DNA of 41,631 nt, from positions 1 to 41,631 of the forward strand of contig JAURJT010000033.1 of assembly GCA_030832095.1 (NCBI GenBank), in the 5' to 3' direction. Below the pieces are notes generated by a model. It had not been told where the DNA came from and did not search any database. It was given only the letters and a program-made list of their open reading frames with translations. Within the stretch, counting starts at the first letter, position 1. Each line of letters opens with the position of its first letter. The position numbers and the translations under genes were made by a program. The stretch comes from Gammaproteobacteria bacterium (lineage in GTDB: Bacteria > Pseudomonadota > Gammaproteobacteria > Burkholderiales > Burkholderiaceae_B). Of this stretch, positions 8,477 through 15,641 are shown piece after piece.

Positions 8477-9094
8477 CTACTGAGTCGCTAACCCAGCATT
8501 AAACACATTTTTGCCGCGAATATTTGAGCAGTCGTTTCTACCATTCAGACACAACGCGGCGCGTTTGTTATAAAAGTACATCATCTGCTTGCTATAAAAC
8601 AGCTCAGTCCATTGGTTCATTAATGCGACATCAACATCGGGCGCAAAGCGTGGGATCCATGCGCGCAAGCGGGTCGTACTCTCGTCAATCAGATGCCCAC
8701 TATTCTTATAATTGCCATGTAAGCCCACGGTCGACTCGTCACCCTCGAGTTTTCGCGTGACGCCGCCGAGCCACATCCGTGAACATGACGACAAGCAAAA
8801 CCCTTCGATGCTTGTTGAAATTTTGTGTTTACGAATCTTCTCGCCAATGCAGTAACCGGTGTTTGCGTTACCGCCATTCGAGTTGCTCAGTACAACGTGA
8901 TGAATCTGGCTCGTACTGATAATTTGCTTGAGCTTGTCGCACTCACCCCCCACAACTGGCCCTGACATATGAACCGTTGTGCCAGTCACCGAGATCTCCA
9001 TCGACGCTGCGTAAGAAGAAAACATCACCAGTAGTAAGCCGATCATTGTCTTTGTCGTGGCCTTTGTCATGGTCTTTGTCATTATCGTTTTCAT
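8477..9094 (-). CDS. Secreted ClpP/crotonase-like protein (COG3904-type)
   Basis: 205 aa with an N-terminal hydrophobic segment (MIGLLLVMFSSYAA, residues 17-30) that looks like a signal peptide. NSNGGNANTGYCIGEKIRKH at 71-90 and FCLSSCSRMWLGG at 99-111 follow the ClpP/crotonase pattern of an oxyanion GG loop, a helix, and a serine (Ser102 or Ser103) flanked by cysteines. His126 (VGLHGNY) could be the partner. This matches predicted periplasmic COG3904-type proteins of unknown substrate. The true start is uncertain: residues 4-16 come from a 12-bp DNA repeat and the ATG at 9046 (Met17) would give a normal signal peptide. Two further cysteines near the C-terminus suggest disulfides. Confidence 0.6.
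   Translation of the reverse strand: MKTIMTKTMTKATTKTMIGLLLVMFSSYAASMEISVTGTTVHMSGPVVGGECDKLKQIISTSQIHHVVLSNSNGGNANTGYCIGEKIRKHKISTSIEGFCLSSCSRMWLGGVTRKLEGDESTVGLHGNYKNSGHLIDESTTRLRAWIPRFAPDVDVALMNQWTELFYSKQMMYFYNKRAALCLNGRNDCSNIRGKNVFNAGLATQ
9044..9091. repeat. 12-bp tandem repeat, four units, at the 5' end of the 8477-9094 gene
   Basis: Plus-strand units cattgtctttgt, cgtggcctttgt, catggtctttgt and cattatcgtttt run without gaps from 9044 to 9091. On the minus strand they encode the repetitive MTKTMTKATTKTM stretch. They are degenerate but clearly of one origin. They make the N-terminus of the called protein doubtful. Confidence 0.8.
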
Positions 9095-9126
9095 TTTTGT
9101 TCAGTGACCTCTGGTTAGAAACTGAT

Positions 9127-9177
9127 TTATCGGATTTGCGCGTAGAATCTTTCCGTTCAGGGCGGGGAGGATGTCAA
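9127..9177 (+). repeat. 51-bp dispersed repeat, copy 1; IS200/IS605-like right end
   Basis: Matches 13447-13497 at 46 of 51 positions. The 3' part is GGGCGGGGAGGATGTCAA, which resembles, from memory, the right end (and 3' scaffold of the TnpB guide RNA) of IS200/IS605-family elements. Its 5' hairpin arm has decayed here (TCTTTCC against GGCGGGG, with wobbles and one mismatch). No tnpA or tnpB is in the window. Confidence 0.65.
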
Positions 9178-9286
9178 ATTGAACGCTAGCCGAAGGCAAA
9201 TCTACGCACTTAGTGTTGTTTGCTGGCATTATTCTAGGCTAACTTTAATTTAATGCCAAAAGATCTGCGAAACCCAATCAAGAGGA

Positions 9287-10123
9287 ATGATCCTGAGTCA
9301 GCAGCGCCAGCACAACATTGATCCAGATAGCCTAAACGCTTTGCCGACGGGGTCGGGCGTTTATATCTTTAAGGGCCAAGGCACACTGCCTCTGTACATT
9401 GGCAAAAGTGTGAATATTCGCAGCCGTGTGCTGAGTCATTTACGGACACCCGACGAGGCCAAGATGATTGCTCAAACACGTAGCATCGATTTTATTGAAA
9501 CTGCGGGTGAGCTTGGCGCATTGTTGCTTGAAGCGCGCATGATTAAAGAGCAAAGCCCCTTGTTTAATCAACGCCTGCGGCGCACGCGAAGACTGTGTTC
9601 TATTCAGTTATCTGACAAGAACGCAGGATTGGCACTCGAAATTGTTGACAGCAAAGCTGTCAACCTTGGAACAACCCCTAAATTATTTGGCCTGTTTTCA
9701 TCTAGGCATTCTGCCAAAAGTAAACTCAACGAGCTCGCTCAACAGCATGGTCTATGTAAAGTTGTTTTAGGACTCGAGCAGACCTCGACGCGCGGATGCT
9801 TTGGCTTACAAATTAAAACCTGTCTGGGTGCTTGCGTGGGCAAAGAAGACCGGGCACAACATGACGAAAGGCTTTTATCAGCGCTAAAAGATTTACAAGT
9901 AGAGGTTTGGCCATTCAGTGGCGCCGTTGAACTGATTGAAGAATGTAACGGCTGGGTGCAAAGACACCGCGTCAAGAACTGGTGCCATCTAGAAACTTGG
10001 TGTTCAAAGACAGGCCAAGCGAGTCAGGTCAGCGCCTTTAACCCACAAGACTTTGATCGAGACAGCTATCAGATCTTAGTCAAGCCAATCATGCTGCAAA
10101 CTATTAAAATCCAAAGTTGTTGA
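9287..10123 (+). CDS. cho: Excinuclease Cho-type GIY-YIG endonuclease
   Basis: 278 aa. The N-terminal GIY-YIG domain shows GVYIF (24-28), LYIGKSVNIRSRV (36-48), and the metal-binding Glu82 in LLLEARMIKEQSPLFNQRLR. The rest matches the UvrC N-half (GLCKVVLGLE, then GCFGLQIKTCLGACVGKE), but the UvrB-binding and HhH regions of UvrC are absent. That combination and length define Cho, which makes the 3' incision next to bulky lesions in UvrAB-dependent repair. The start at 9287 has AGAGG very close upstream (about 1-2 nt spacing), so translation may be weak. It is a single gene, convergent with the next. Confidence 0.88.
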   Translation: MILSQQRQHNIDPDSLNALPTGSGVYIFKGQGTLPLYIGKSVNIRSRVLSHLRTPDEAKMIAQTRSIDFIETAGELGALLLEARMIKEQSPLFNQRLRRTRRLCSIQLSDKNAGLALEIVDSKAVNLGTTPKLFGLFSSRHSAKSKLNELAQQHGLCKVVLGLEQTSTRGCFGLQIKTCLGACVGKEDRAQHDERLLSALKDLQVEVWPFSGAVELIEECNGWVQRHRVKNWCHLETWCSKTGQASQVSAFNPQDFDRDSYQILVKPIMLQTIKIQSC

Positions 10124-10157
10124 GCCCCAAACTTGCTCTGTCGTCGCAGCACTCGGG

Positions 10158-10952
10158 CTAGATCATCATTGCGAAGTGCTCTACTCCCTGCTCAGTCCAA
10201 TGAACGCCGTGACGCTCTTCTACCTTAGCCCAATGCGCAGCATCTGAGTCGGACGGCTCGGAAGCAATCGTGGTGATTGCGTGCAGGTTCTGGTCGTCAG
10301 CACGTGTATGGGGTGAGCCAATGTACATGCTTGGCGACTGGTCGTCGCTTGAATACCTGAAAGCCCAAATCTCTTTGCCGTTGGTCACCGCGCAAGAAAT
10401 TCGCAACGGCTCCTGCGCCTGATGTCGTTCCATTATCTGGGTGACATCCTTCAAGGTTGCTTGTATGGCGGCGATAGGATTGTCTGTTAAGCCGTTGCTA
10501 AGCGCCAAAAGAAAGAGTGCCTCACTGTCTGTGGTGCCTTCTCGGTGTCGATAATGCTCATGATCAATGAGGTCTTCTACGTCTTTTCGACAATCATGCC
10601 AATTACCGATTTTGCCGTTGTGCATGAATGTCCAGTTTTTGAAAATAAACGGATGGCAATTACTTCTGTTCACCGCAGTACCCGTTGTCGCACGTACGTG
10701 CGCAAAAAACAGGCGTGTCTGAATGCTCGCGGCAAGTGAGCGTAGATTGCTATCATTCCAAGCCGGCAGAATATCTTTGAACAGACCAGGCGCAGTACGC
10801 TTGGAGTACCAAGCCACACCAAACCCATCACCGTTGGTCGTCCACGCTGAGTGAGTCGCAGCCAGGCTTTGACTCACAATGGAATGCTCTTGGTGAAAAA
10901 TCAAGTCTTCAAGGTAAATCTCTGGACCCGCATAAGCAACCCATCTACACAT
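10158..10952 (-). CDS. Class II glutamine amidotransferase (YafJ type)
   Basis: 264 aa starting MCRWVAYAGP, with the N-terminal nucleophile Cys2 exposed after Met removal. NGDGFGVAWYS, FFAHVRATTGTAVNRSNCHPF, TFMHNGKIGNW and TDSEALFLLAL are the Ntn-type glutaminase blocks in order. No synthetase domain is attached, as in YafJ/EgtC-like stand-alone amidotransferases. The partner or acceptor is unknown, and no ergothioneine genes are in view, so EgtC is not favoured. GAGG precedes the ATG by about 6 nt. Cytoplasmic. Confidence 0.9.
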   Translation of the reverse strand: MCRWVAYAGPEIYLEDLIFHQEHSIVSQSLAATHSAWTTNGDGFGVAWYSKRTAPGLFKDILPAWNDSNLRSLAASIQTRLFFAHVRATTGTAVNRSNCHPFIFKNWTFMHNGKIGNWHDCRKDVEDLIDHEHYRHREGTTDSEALFLLALSNGLTDNPIAAIQATLKDVTQIMERHQAQEPLRISCAVTNGKEIWAFRYSSDDQSPSMYIGSPHTRADDQNLHAITTIASEPSDSDAAHWAKVEERHGVHWTEQGVEHFAMMI

Positions 10953-11142
10953 GATGACCTCGGATAAAAATCAGAAATAGTACTGAGTCTATCTGAGTTT
11001 CGGAGGTTGGCAAACCTTCGCCCTGTCTGAAGCAACAAGGTTTGCACAACCCAGCCCAACGCGACCATTGCTCGAACGCTATGGTTTATGTTAGTTTTAT
11101 GGAAACTTCAATGCCTATCATTCAATTGCTCAAAGAGGCCCT

Positions 11143-12156
11143 ATGCAAGCAAAGACACTGACTTATTTGGCTACCACCATTCTTTCAATAGGTGTTTCTG
11201 GGTTCGGCAGTAATGTCGCGTTTGCCGATCCAGACCCTAACTCGATGGTCAATCAATTTGAACTGACTGCGGGAAAGTTTGAAGGCTTTAGGCGGTCTGG
11301 TGCAAAAGGTGTTTGCGCAAGCGGTGAGTTTGTAGGCAGCCCAGAAGGCAGAAATATTTCTAGCTCGTCTGCTTTCAGCGGCAACGCCATCCCAGTGATT
11401 GTGCGCTTTTCAGTGGGTGGCGCAAATCCAAAAGCCGCTGACAATACCAAATCGCAACGTAACTTAGCGTTGCAGTTTAATCTGCCTAACAATGAAGTCT
11501 GGCAAATGGGAAATATATCAGCACCCGTATTCGGCGCTGCGACGCCTGAGCAGTTATTCGGGCGTTTGCAATCTTTACAGCCTGACCCAACCACCAAGAC
11601 GGCAGATCCCGCCAAAGTTAAAGCTTTTGCAGATGCCAATCCAGCAGTACTGCGTCAAGGGCAATACTTTGCCTCAAAGGCTGTTCCCGCCAGTTATGCT
11701 TTAACGAATTATTGGGGAGTCCACGGTTTCGGTTTTACCAATGCCCGCAACGAAAAAGTTTGGGGTAAATGGATTTTTGAACCAGTCGATGGAGTGCAAA
11801 CACTATCCGATGAAGAAGCGAAGTCGAAAGGTCCAAACTTTTTGTTTGATGATTTACGTCAACGTGTCGCTTCGGGCAAAGCGTCATTTAATTTCAATAT
11901 TGAAATTGCCCAAGCAGGCGATGTGCTTGACAATGCCACAATCCCACTTCCAGACGGAAGAAAGAAAATCACTTTAGGGGTATTGAAAGTTGTCTCAGTC
12001 TCACCAGACAGCACGGGCCCCTGTTTGAACATAACATTTGATCCAAATATCATGCCTAAAGGGGTTGAAGGGGCGCCAGATCCGATGTTGCGGGCAAGAA
12101 CAGTCCCTTACGCCATTTCGCTCGGGCGCCGGATGACAGAGGGTTCGAAGCAATAA
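11143..12156 (+). CDS. Catalase-related peroxidase (SrpA-like), exported
   Basis: 337 aa with a signal peptide ending at about residue 28 (NVAFA-DPDPN), so periplasmic. It is a small catalase-core protein of the SrpA/catalase-family-peroxidase type: PVIVRFSVGGANPKAADN, RNLALQFNLPN and TNYWGVHGFGFTN are present, and the C-terminal RARTVPYAISLGRR carries the expected proximal haem Tyr323. The distal motif usually read as (R)xHAKG appears here as RRSGAKG at 50-56, with glycine in place of the catalytic His. If the alignment is right, peroxidase chemistry must differ or be weak. AGAGG lies upstream of the ATG. Confidence 0.85.
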   Translation: MQAKTLTYLATTILSIGVSGFGSNVAFADPDPNSMVNQFELTAGKFEGFRRSGAKGVCASGEFVGSPEGRNISSSSAFSGNAIPVIVRFSVGGANPKAADNTKSQRNLALQFNLPNNEVWQMGNISAPVFGAATPEQLFGRLQSLQPDPTTKTADPAKVKAFADANPAVLRQGQYFASKAVPASYALTNYWGVHGFGFTNARNEKVWGKWIFEPVDGVQTLSDEEAKSKGPNFLFDDLRQRVASGKASFNFNIEIAQAGDVLDNATIPLPDGRKKITLGVLKVVSVSPDSTGPCLNITFDPNIMPKGVEGAPDPMLRARTVPYAISLGRRMTEGSKQ

Positions 12157-12448
12157 AAATTCAAACAAAACAGCCCAGTCTTATTCGGTTGATGCCTATG
12201 ATGACAGATACGGATATGCTGATCGAAAGACTCAGCAAGCGCCGTGCTGGGTATGAGTCGATGTCGTGATTCTGGCTCTGGTGATGTGCATCGTCATCGT
12301 CTTTTTTGATCGACACAGGGATTTTGTACTGTACCAATCGTGAATTCTAGAGCGGCGTAGCCTTCTCGCAAATCCGATAAAACGTAAACTATGAGCCGGG
12401 TACTACATTTGGTTCAGCCGATTTGAGTAAAGTTTAGGAGCTATTGAT
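12157..12448. other. Intergenic region, about 290 bp
   Basis: Spacer between the peroxidase and the TerB/Coq4-like gene. A 23-codon open frame near 12197-12268 has no ribosome site and is not called. A TAGGAG Shine-Dalgarno sits at the right end, serving the next gene. I see no RNA gene. Confidence 0.45.
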
Positions 12449-13432
12449 ATGTTTTTTAAGCACACTCATATTGCAGACGCGCCCTTAATGGCTGCAGCAG
12501 TCGTCGCCGCATGTCGAGTAAATGGATGGGTCAATGAATTGCAGCCGCAATTTCTGAGCATTATTTTGAAACAATTAATGCAATATGACTGTGACTTTCA
12601 TGCTCTCCCCGCAATCAGTATTGATGAGTTTGCTCGACGCATGCCAGAGCAAGAAAAACGCAATGAAGTGATTGATCTTATGCTAGCTGTGGAAATGCTT
12701 TGCGCTGAAATCCCCAAAGAGACATCGGACGCAGTCACTTTGTGGGCCAGTAAATTAGGGATACATAATGATGGCATCGCTTTGTTGCGAGACCTTGCAA
12801 ACAAATCCATTGCACTGGCACAACAGGATTTTTATCGAACCAATTACTATCACGACAAAGATCTAGAAGATTCAACATTCCCAGAGTTGGAAAATAATTA
12901 CGGCTTAAGGGCTATCATGCTCACGATCGAGGCGTCCCCAGAGCTTGAAGCACGCTATGAGGCTCTTCAGCATTGCCCTGATAAAAGCTTAGGGCGCGGC
13001 TTTTGGGATTTCTATAAAAGAAAAGGATTTACATTTCCAGGCGTAGTAGGCAGCGTGAATCACGCGGTTGCTCACCATGATTGGATTCATGTGCTCGCTG
13101 ATTATGATTCTGATGGTATTGGCGAGATGGAGGTTGCAGCCTTTAGCGCCATGACGACAGACTCACCTGGTGCAGTAATGGCTTTTTTAGGTGTCCTTAG
13201 TATTTTTCAAGGGGGTCTTCTCAAGACCGTTGTCGGTAGCGCGCCGCATCTGGGTCATGAACTGGAAACGCAAGATGGGCCAGAGCGCATTGCGGATGCT
13301 CTTCGTCGAGGCAAGGGATGTGCAATAGATTTAGTGATGGGGATTGATTTTTTTAATTACGCCAATGTGCCCTTGATTGAATTACAAAATAAGTGGTCTA
13401 TTCCAGCCAAAAATATCAGCCCTGTTCAATAA
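12449..13432 (+). CDS. TerB-like/Coq4-like two-domain protein
   Basis: 327 aa, no signal peptide. Residues 1-120 are all-helical and read like a TerB/DjlA-type domain (APLMAAAVVAACRVNGWVNE, then RRMPEQEKRNEVIDLMLAVE). From about 185 the sequence matches the Coq4 pattern: AHHDWIHVLADYDSDGIGE gives HDxxH-x11-E exactly (His210, Asp211, His214, Glu226), the metal site of Coq4. AAFSAMTTDSPGAVMAFLGV follows as in that family. Coq4 acts in ubiquinone synthesis in mitochondria (C1 decarboxylation/hydroxylation). Here the role is only inferred, and the fusion is not an arrangement I know. TAGGAG lies before the ATG. It is a single gene. Confidence 0.62.
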   Translation: MFFKHTHIADAPLMAAAVVAACRVNGWVNELQPQFLSIILKQLMQYDCDFHALPAISIDEFARRMPEQEKRNEVIDLMLAVEMLCAEIPKETSDAVTLWASKLGIHNDGIALLRDLANKSIALAQQDFYRTNYYHDKDLEDSTFPELENNYGLRAIMLTIEASPELEARYEALQHCPDKSLGRGFWDFYKRKGFTFPGVVGSVNHAVAHHDWIHVLADYDSDGIGEMEVAAFSAMTTDSPGAVMAFLGVLSIFQGGLLKTVVGSAPHLGHELETQDGPERIADALRRGKGCAIDLVMGIDFFNYANVPLIELQNKWSIPAKNISPVQ

Positions 13433-13446
13433 CTTATTTTTTACTT

Positions 13447-13497
13447 TTATTGGATTTGCGCGTAAAACCTCGCCGTTCAGGGCGGGGAGGATGTCAA
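13447..13497 (+). repeat. 51-bp dispersed repeat, copy 2; IS200/IS605-like right end
   Basis: Same element as 9127-9177. This copy keeps a good hairpin: CCTCGCC (13468-13474), loop GTTCAG, GGCGGGG (13481-13487), then AGGATGTCAA. It sits directly downstream of the TerB/Coq4-like gene (14 bp after the stop) and upstream of the tRNA. No left end or transposase gene is adjacent. Confidence 0.68.
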
Positions 13498-13571
13498 TAT
13501 CAAGACCCGCAAACAAAAAAGGCCTCGGAGCATGGGGTAGAGCCTGAGTTAGGCTGAGTCGTTGGTTTTAC

Positions 13572-13648
13572 TGGTGGCGCATCCCTGATTCGAACAGGGG
13601 ACCTGCGGATTATGATTCCGTCGCTCTAACCGGCTGAGCTAATGCGCC
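13572..13648 (-). tRNA. tRNA-Met (anticodon CAT)
   Basis: On the minus strand a full cloverleaf is visible: acceptor GGCGCAT pairing with ATGCGCC, D arm GCTC…GAGC, anticodon loop ATCATAA with CAT, T arm CCCTG-TTCGAAT-CAGGG, and an encoded ACCA end. The first anticodon-stem pair is A-C mismatched, otherwise all stems pair. CAT can also mean tRNA-Ile2 (lysidine). The GGCGCAT acceptor and lack of initiator features favour elongator Met. Confidence 0.95.
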
Positions 13649-13727
13649 ATTTTTGGGCAAATTCGCCAAAGACCAAGATTCTAACATTTTTTGCCTAACT
13701 TCGCAGCTTAATGAACCTCGCTTGTTG

Positions 13728-13777
13728 GTGCAACGTGAGCCCTGCCCTGTTTGTGTAACCTGGGCCCTGCCCTATGT
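13728..13777. repeat. 25-bp tandem duplication
   Basis: Two adjacent 25-bp units (13728-13752 and 13753-13777) share a GAGCCCTGCCCT / GGGCCCTGCCCT core with a few mismatches. They lie between the tRNA and the amidohydrolase gene. No function is visible. Confidence 0.7.
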
Positions 13778-13827
13778 CAAAATAGCCACAAACAAGCTAA
13801 CGCCCATTACAACAATCGAGACGCTCC

Positions 13828-14694
13828 ATGACTGAACCGATTTTGACCTTTTCTCGCACCCCGTCTGACGCAAAAATCAAGCTCCCTGCGGGTGCGACTG
13901 ACTCGCATGTGCATATTTTTGGCCCGGCAGACAAGTTTCCGTATGCCGAATCGCGCAGCTTTACGCCGGTTGACGCGCCCAAAGAAACGCTTTTTGCTTT
14001 GCACAAAAAGCTAGGCATTGATCGCTGCGTCATTGTGAACACACTTTTACATGGCTACGGTAACAGCGTAGTTGAAGACGCGATGCAAGCCGCCAAAGGG
14101 CGGTACCTCGGCGTTGCGCTAGTCAAGGTCGATGTCGCCGACACAGAGCTGAAACGCTTGGCGAGCGTGGGTTTTAGAGGCGTACGGTTTCATTTTATGC
14201 CCGGCTACAAGGTGCATGAAACCCCTGAGCAAATCATTGCGCTAACCAAACGCCTTGAGCCCTTAGGGATGCACCTGCAGCTTCAATTGCATGCGCAATA
14301 TGCCAAAGACTTAATGCCTTTGCTCAAGCAATCAGCCGTACCTGTGGTGATGGATCACATGGGTCGGGTGGATGCCAATCTAGGGATCGACCACCCGCAT
14401 TTTCAAGATTTTTGCCGGTTGTTAGAGCTGCCAGGCTTTATGGTGAAGGTGAGCGGCATTGATCGTATTGACTCAAAGCCGCCTTATCAACAAGGCATCC
14501 CCTTTGCCAACTATTTAGTGCGCAACTATACCGACCGTTGTGTATGGGGCAGCGACTGGCCACATCCTAATCACACACACGTGCCTGATGATGGCGAACT
14601 GGTGAGCTCGCTTGCGGCGATTGCACCCAAGCCTGATGTGTTGCATCAGTTGATGGTCGATAACCCACAGCGTTTATATCGCTTTTCAGCTTAA
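13828..14694 (+). CDS. Amidohydrolase_2 family hydrolase, PDC hydrolase (LigI)-like
   Basis: 288-aa TIM-barrel metal-dependent hydrolase (COG3618 type). TDSHVHIFGP at 24-33 (His27, His29), GVRFHFMPGY in the middle, VVMDHMGRVD (His) and VWGSDWPHPN (Asp) are the active-site blocks. The nearest characterised enzyme I know with this set is 2-pyrone-4,6-dicarboxylate lactonase LigI, but relatives act on many lactones and carboxylates. It starts the plus-strand set amidohydrolase, SDR, Bug protein, which suggests uptake and breakdown of one organic acid. The next gene starts 10 bp downstream. No signal peptide. Confidence 0.88.
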   Translation: MTEPILTFSRTPSDAKIKLPAGATDSHVHIFGPADKFPYAESRSFTPVDAPKETLFALHKKLGIDRCVIVNTLLHGYGNSVVEDAMQAAKGRYLGVALVKVDVADTELKRLASVGFRGVRFHFMPGYKVHETPEQIIALTKRLEPLGMHLQLQLHAQYAKDLMPLLKQSAVPVVMDHMGRVDANLGIDHPHFQDFCRLLELPGFMVKVSGIDRIDSKPPYQQGIPFANYLVRNYTDRCVWGSDWPHPNHTHVPDDGELVSSLAAIAPKPDVLHQLMVDNPQRLYRFSA

Positions 14695-14704
14695 GGATCA
14701 GAAC

Positions 14705-15505
14705 ATGTCTAACCGTCTTGAAGGAAAAATCGCCTTGATCATGGGCGCGGGCTCTGTGGGCCCTGGCTGGGGCAATGGACGAGCGATCGCCACGCGCTTT
14801 GCCGAAGAAGGCGCCAAGATTTATGGCGTCGACCGTGAGCTTGAGCGTATGACCGAGACCATCGCTAACGTCAAAGCCGCGCATAGTGAAATTGAAACTA
14901 GCTTTTGCGATGTGACCAAAACCGACAGCATCCTTGAAGCAGTCAACGCTTGTCTTAAGCGCTTTGGACGCATCGACATCTTGGTCAACAACGTGGGCGG
15001 TTCGGCCGCGGGTGGCCCGGTTGAAATGTCTGAAGAGGTTTGGGATTCGCAGGTGGATAGCAACTTAAAAAGTGTGTTTCTAACCTGTAAACACGTACTA
15101 CCCATCATGGAAGCACAAGGCTCGGGCGGCATTATCAATATCGCTTCAACTTCAGGGATTCGGTGGACTGGCTCGGCCCAAGTTGCGTACGCAGCGACCA
15201 AAGCTGGTGTGATTCAGCTATCACGCGTAGTCGCGATGCAGTATGCCAAAAAAGGCATTCGAGTCAACACCATTATCCCGGGCCAATTACACACGCCGAT
15301 GGTTGAGTTTCGCCTTGCGGGGCAGCGCGCGGGTGGCGATGTGAACCAGTTGCTTGAACAGCGTCAGTCGCGTATTCCCTTGCCTTTTATGGGTGATGGG
15401 CGCGATACTGCCAACGCGGCGGTGTATCTCGCCTCAGACGAATCTAGGTTTGTGACTGGCACTGAGATTTTGGTGGATGGCGGCATGTCGGCGCGCTGCA
15501 GCTAG
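14705..15505 (+). CDS. Short-chain dehydrogenase/reductase
   Basis: 266-aa classical SDR (FabG-like). A Rossmann glycine block lies in IMGAGSVGPGWGNGRAIATR (a longer, glycine-rich variant of TGxxxGxG). NNVGGSA, the catalytic Ser in NIASTSGIRWTG, and Tyr/Lys in VAYAATKAGV are present, and GTEILVDGGMSARCS is the usual end. It is an NAD(P)-dependent alcohol/ketone oxidoreductase of unknown substrate, by context acting in the same pathway as the upstream amidohydrolase (10 bp apart, AAGGA Shine-Dalgarno). The last codons run into the 12-bp repeat array. Confidence 0.9.
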   Translation: MSNRLEGKIALIMGAGSVGPGWGNGRAIATRFAEEGAKIYGVDRELERMTETIANVKAAHSEIETSFCDVTKTDSILEAVNACLKRFGRIDILVNNVGGSAAGGPVEMSEEVWDSQVDSNLKSVFLTCKHVLPIMEAQGSGGIINIASTSGIRWTGSAQVAYAATKAGVIQLSRVVAMQYAKKGIRVNTIIPGQLHTPMVEFRLAGQRAGGDVNQLLEQRQSRIPLPFMGDGRDTANAAVYLASDESRFVTGTEILVDGGMSARCS

Positions 15506-15630
15506 CTGAGCAATTAGCGAAGCATTCAGCCGCACGCTAAACCGAACAGTTAGCGAAGCAGTAAGCTGCGCAGTCAGCCGTACACTAAACCGAGCGCGTA
15601 ACGTTGCAATTAAGGTCGCAGTCAATCAGA
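15499..15630. repeat. 12-bp degenerate tandem repeat, 11 units
   Basis: Eleven gap-free units fill the whole spacer between the SDR stop and the Shine-Dalgarno of the Bug gene, for example cagctagctgag (15499), caattagcgaag (15511), cagttagcgaag (15547), cagtcagccgta (15571), cactaaaccgag (15583) and cagtcaatcaga (15619). The rough consensus is cagttagccgag. The first unit overlaps the last codons of the SDR gene. A longer internal similarity (15511-15545 against 15547-15593) shows segmental duplication within the array. Confidence 0.82.
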
Positions 15631-15641
15631 AAAGGATCTTC

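Noticed and set aside
9287..10123. Truncated uvrC
   Set aside because: The length and clean C-terminal end fit stand-alone Cho; there is no sign of the UvrB-binding or HhH parts downstream.
11143..12156. Full catalase (KatA/KatE)
   Set aside because: Too short, has a signal peptide, and lacks the distal His motif; the SrpA-like small peroxidase family fits better.
15434..15625. 63-codon repetitive open frame on the minus strand
   Set aside because: Its pseudo-periodic sequence is only the translation of the 12-bp repeat array and the SDR gene end.
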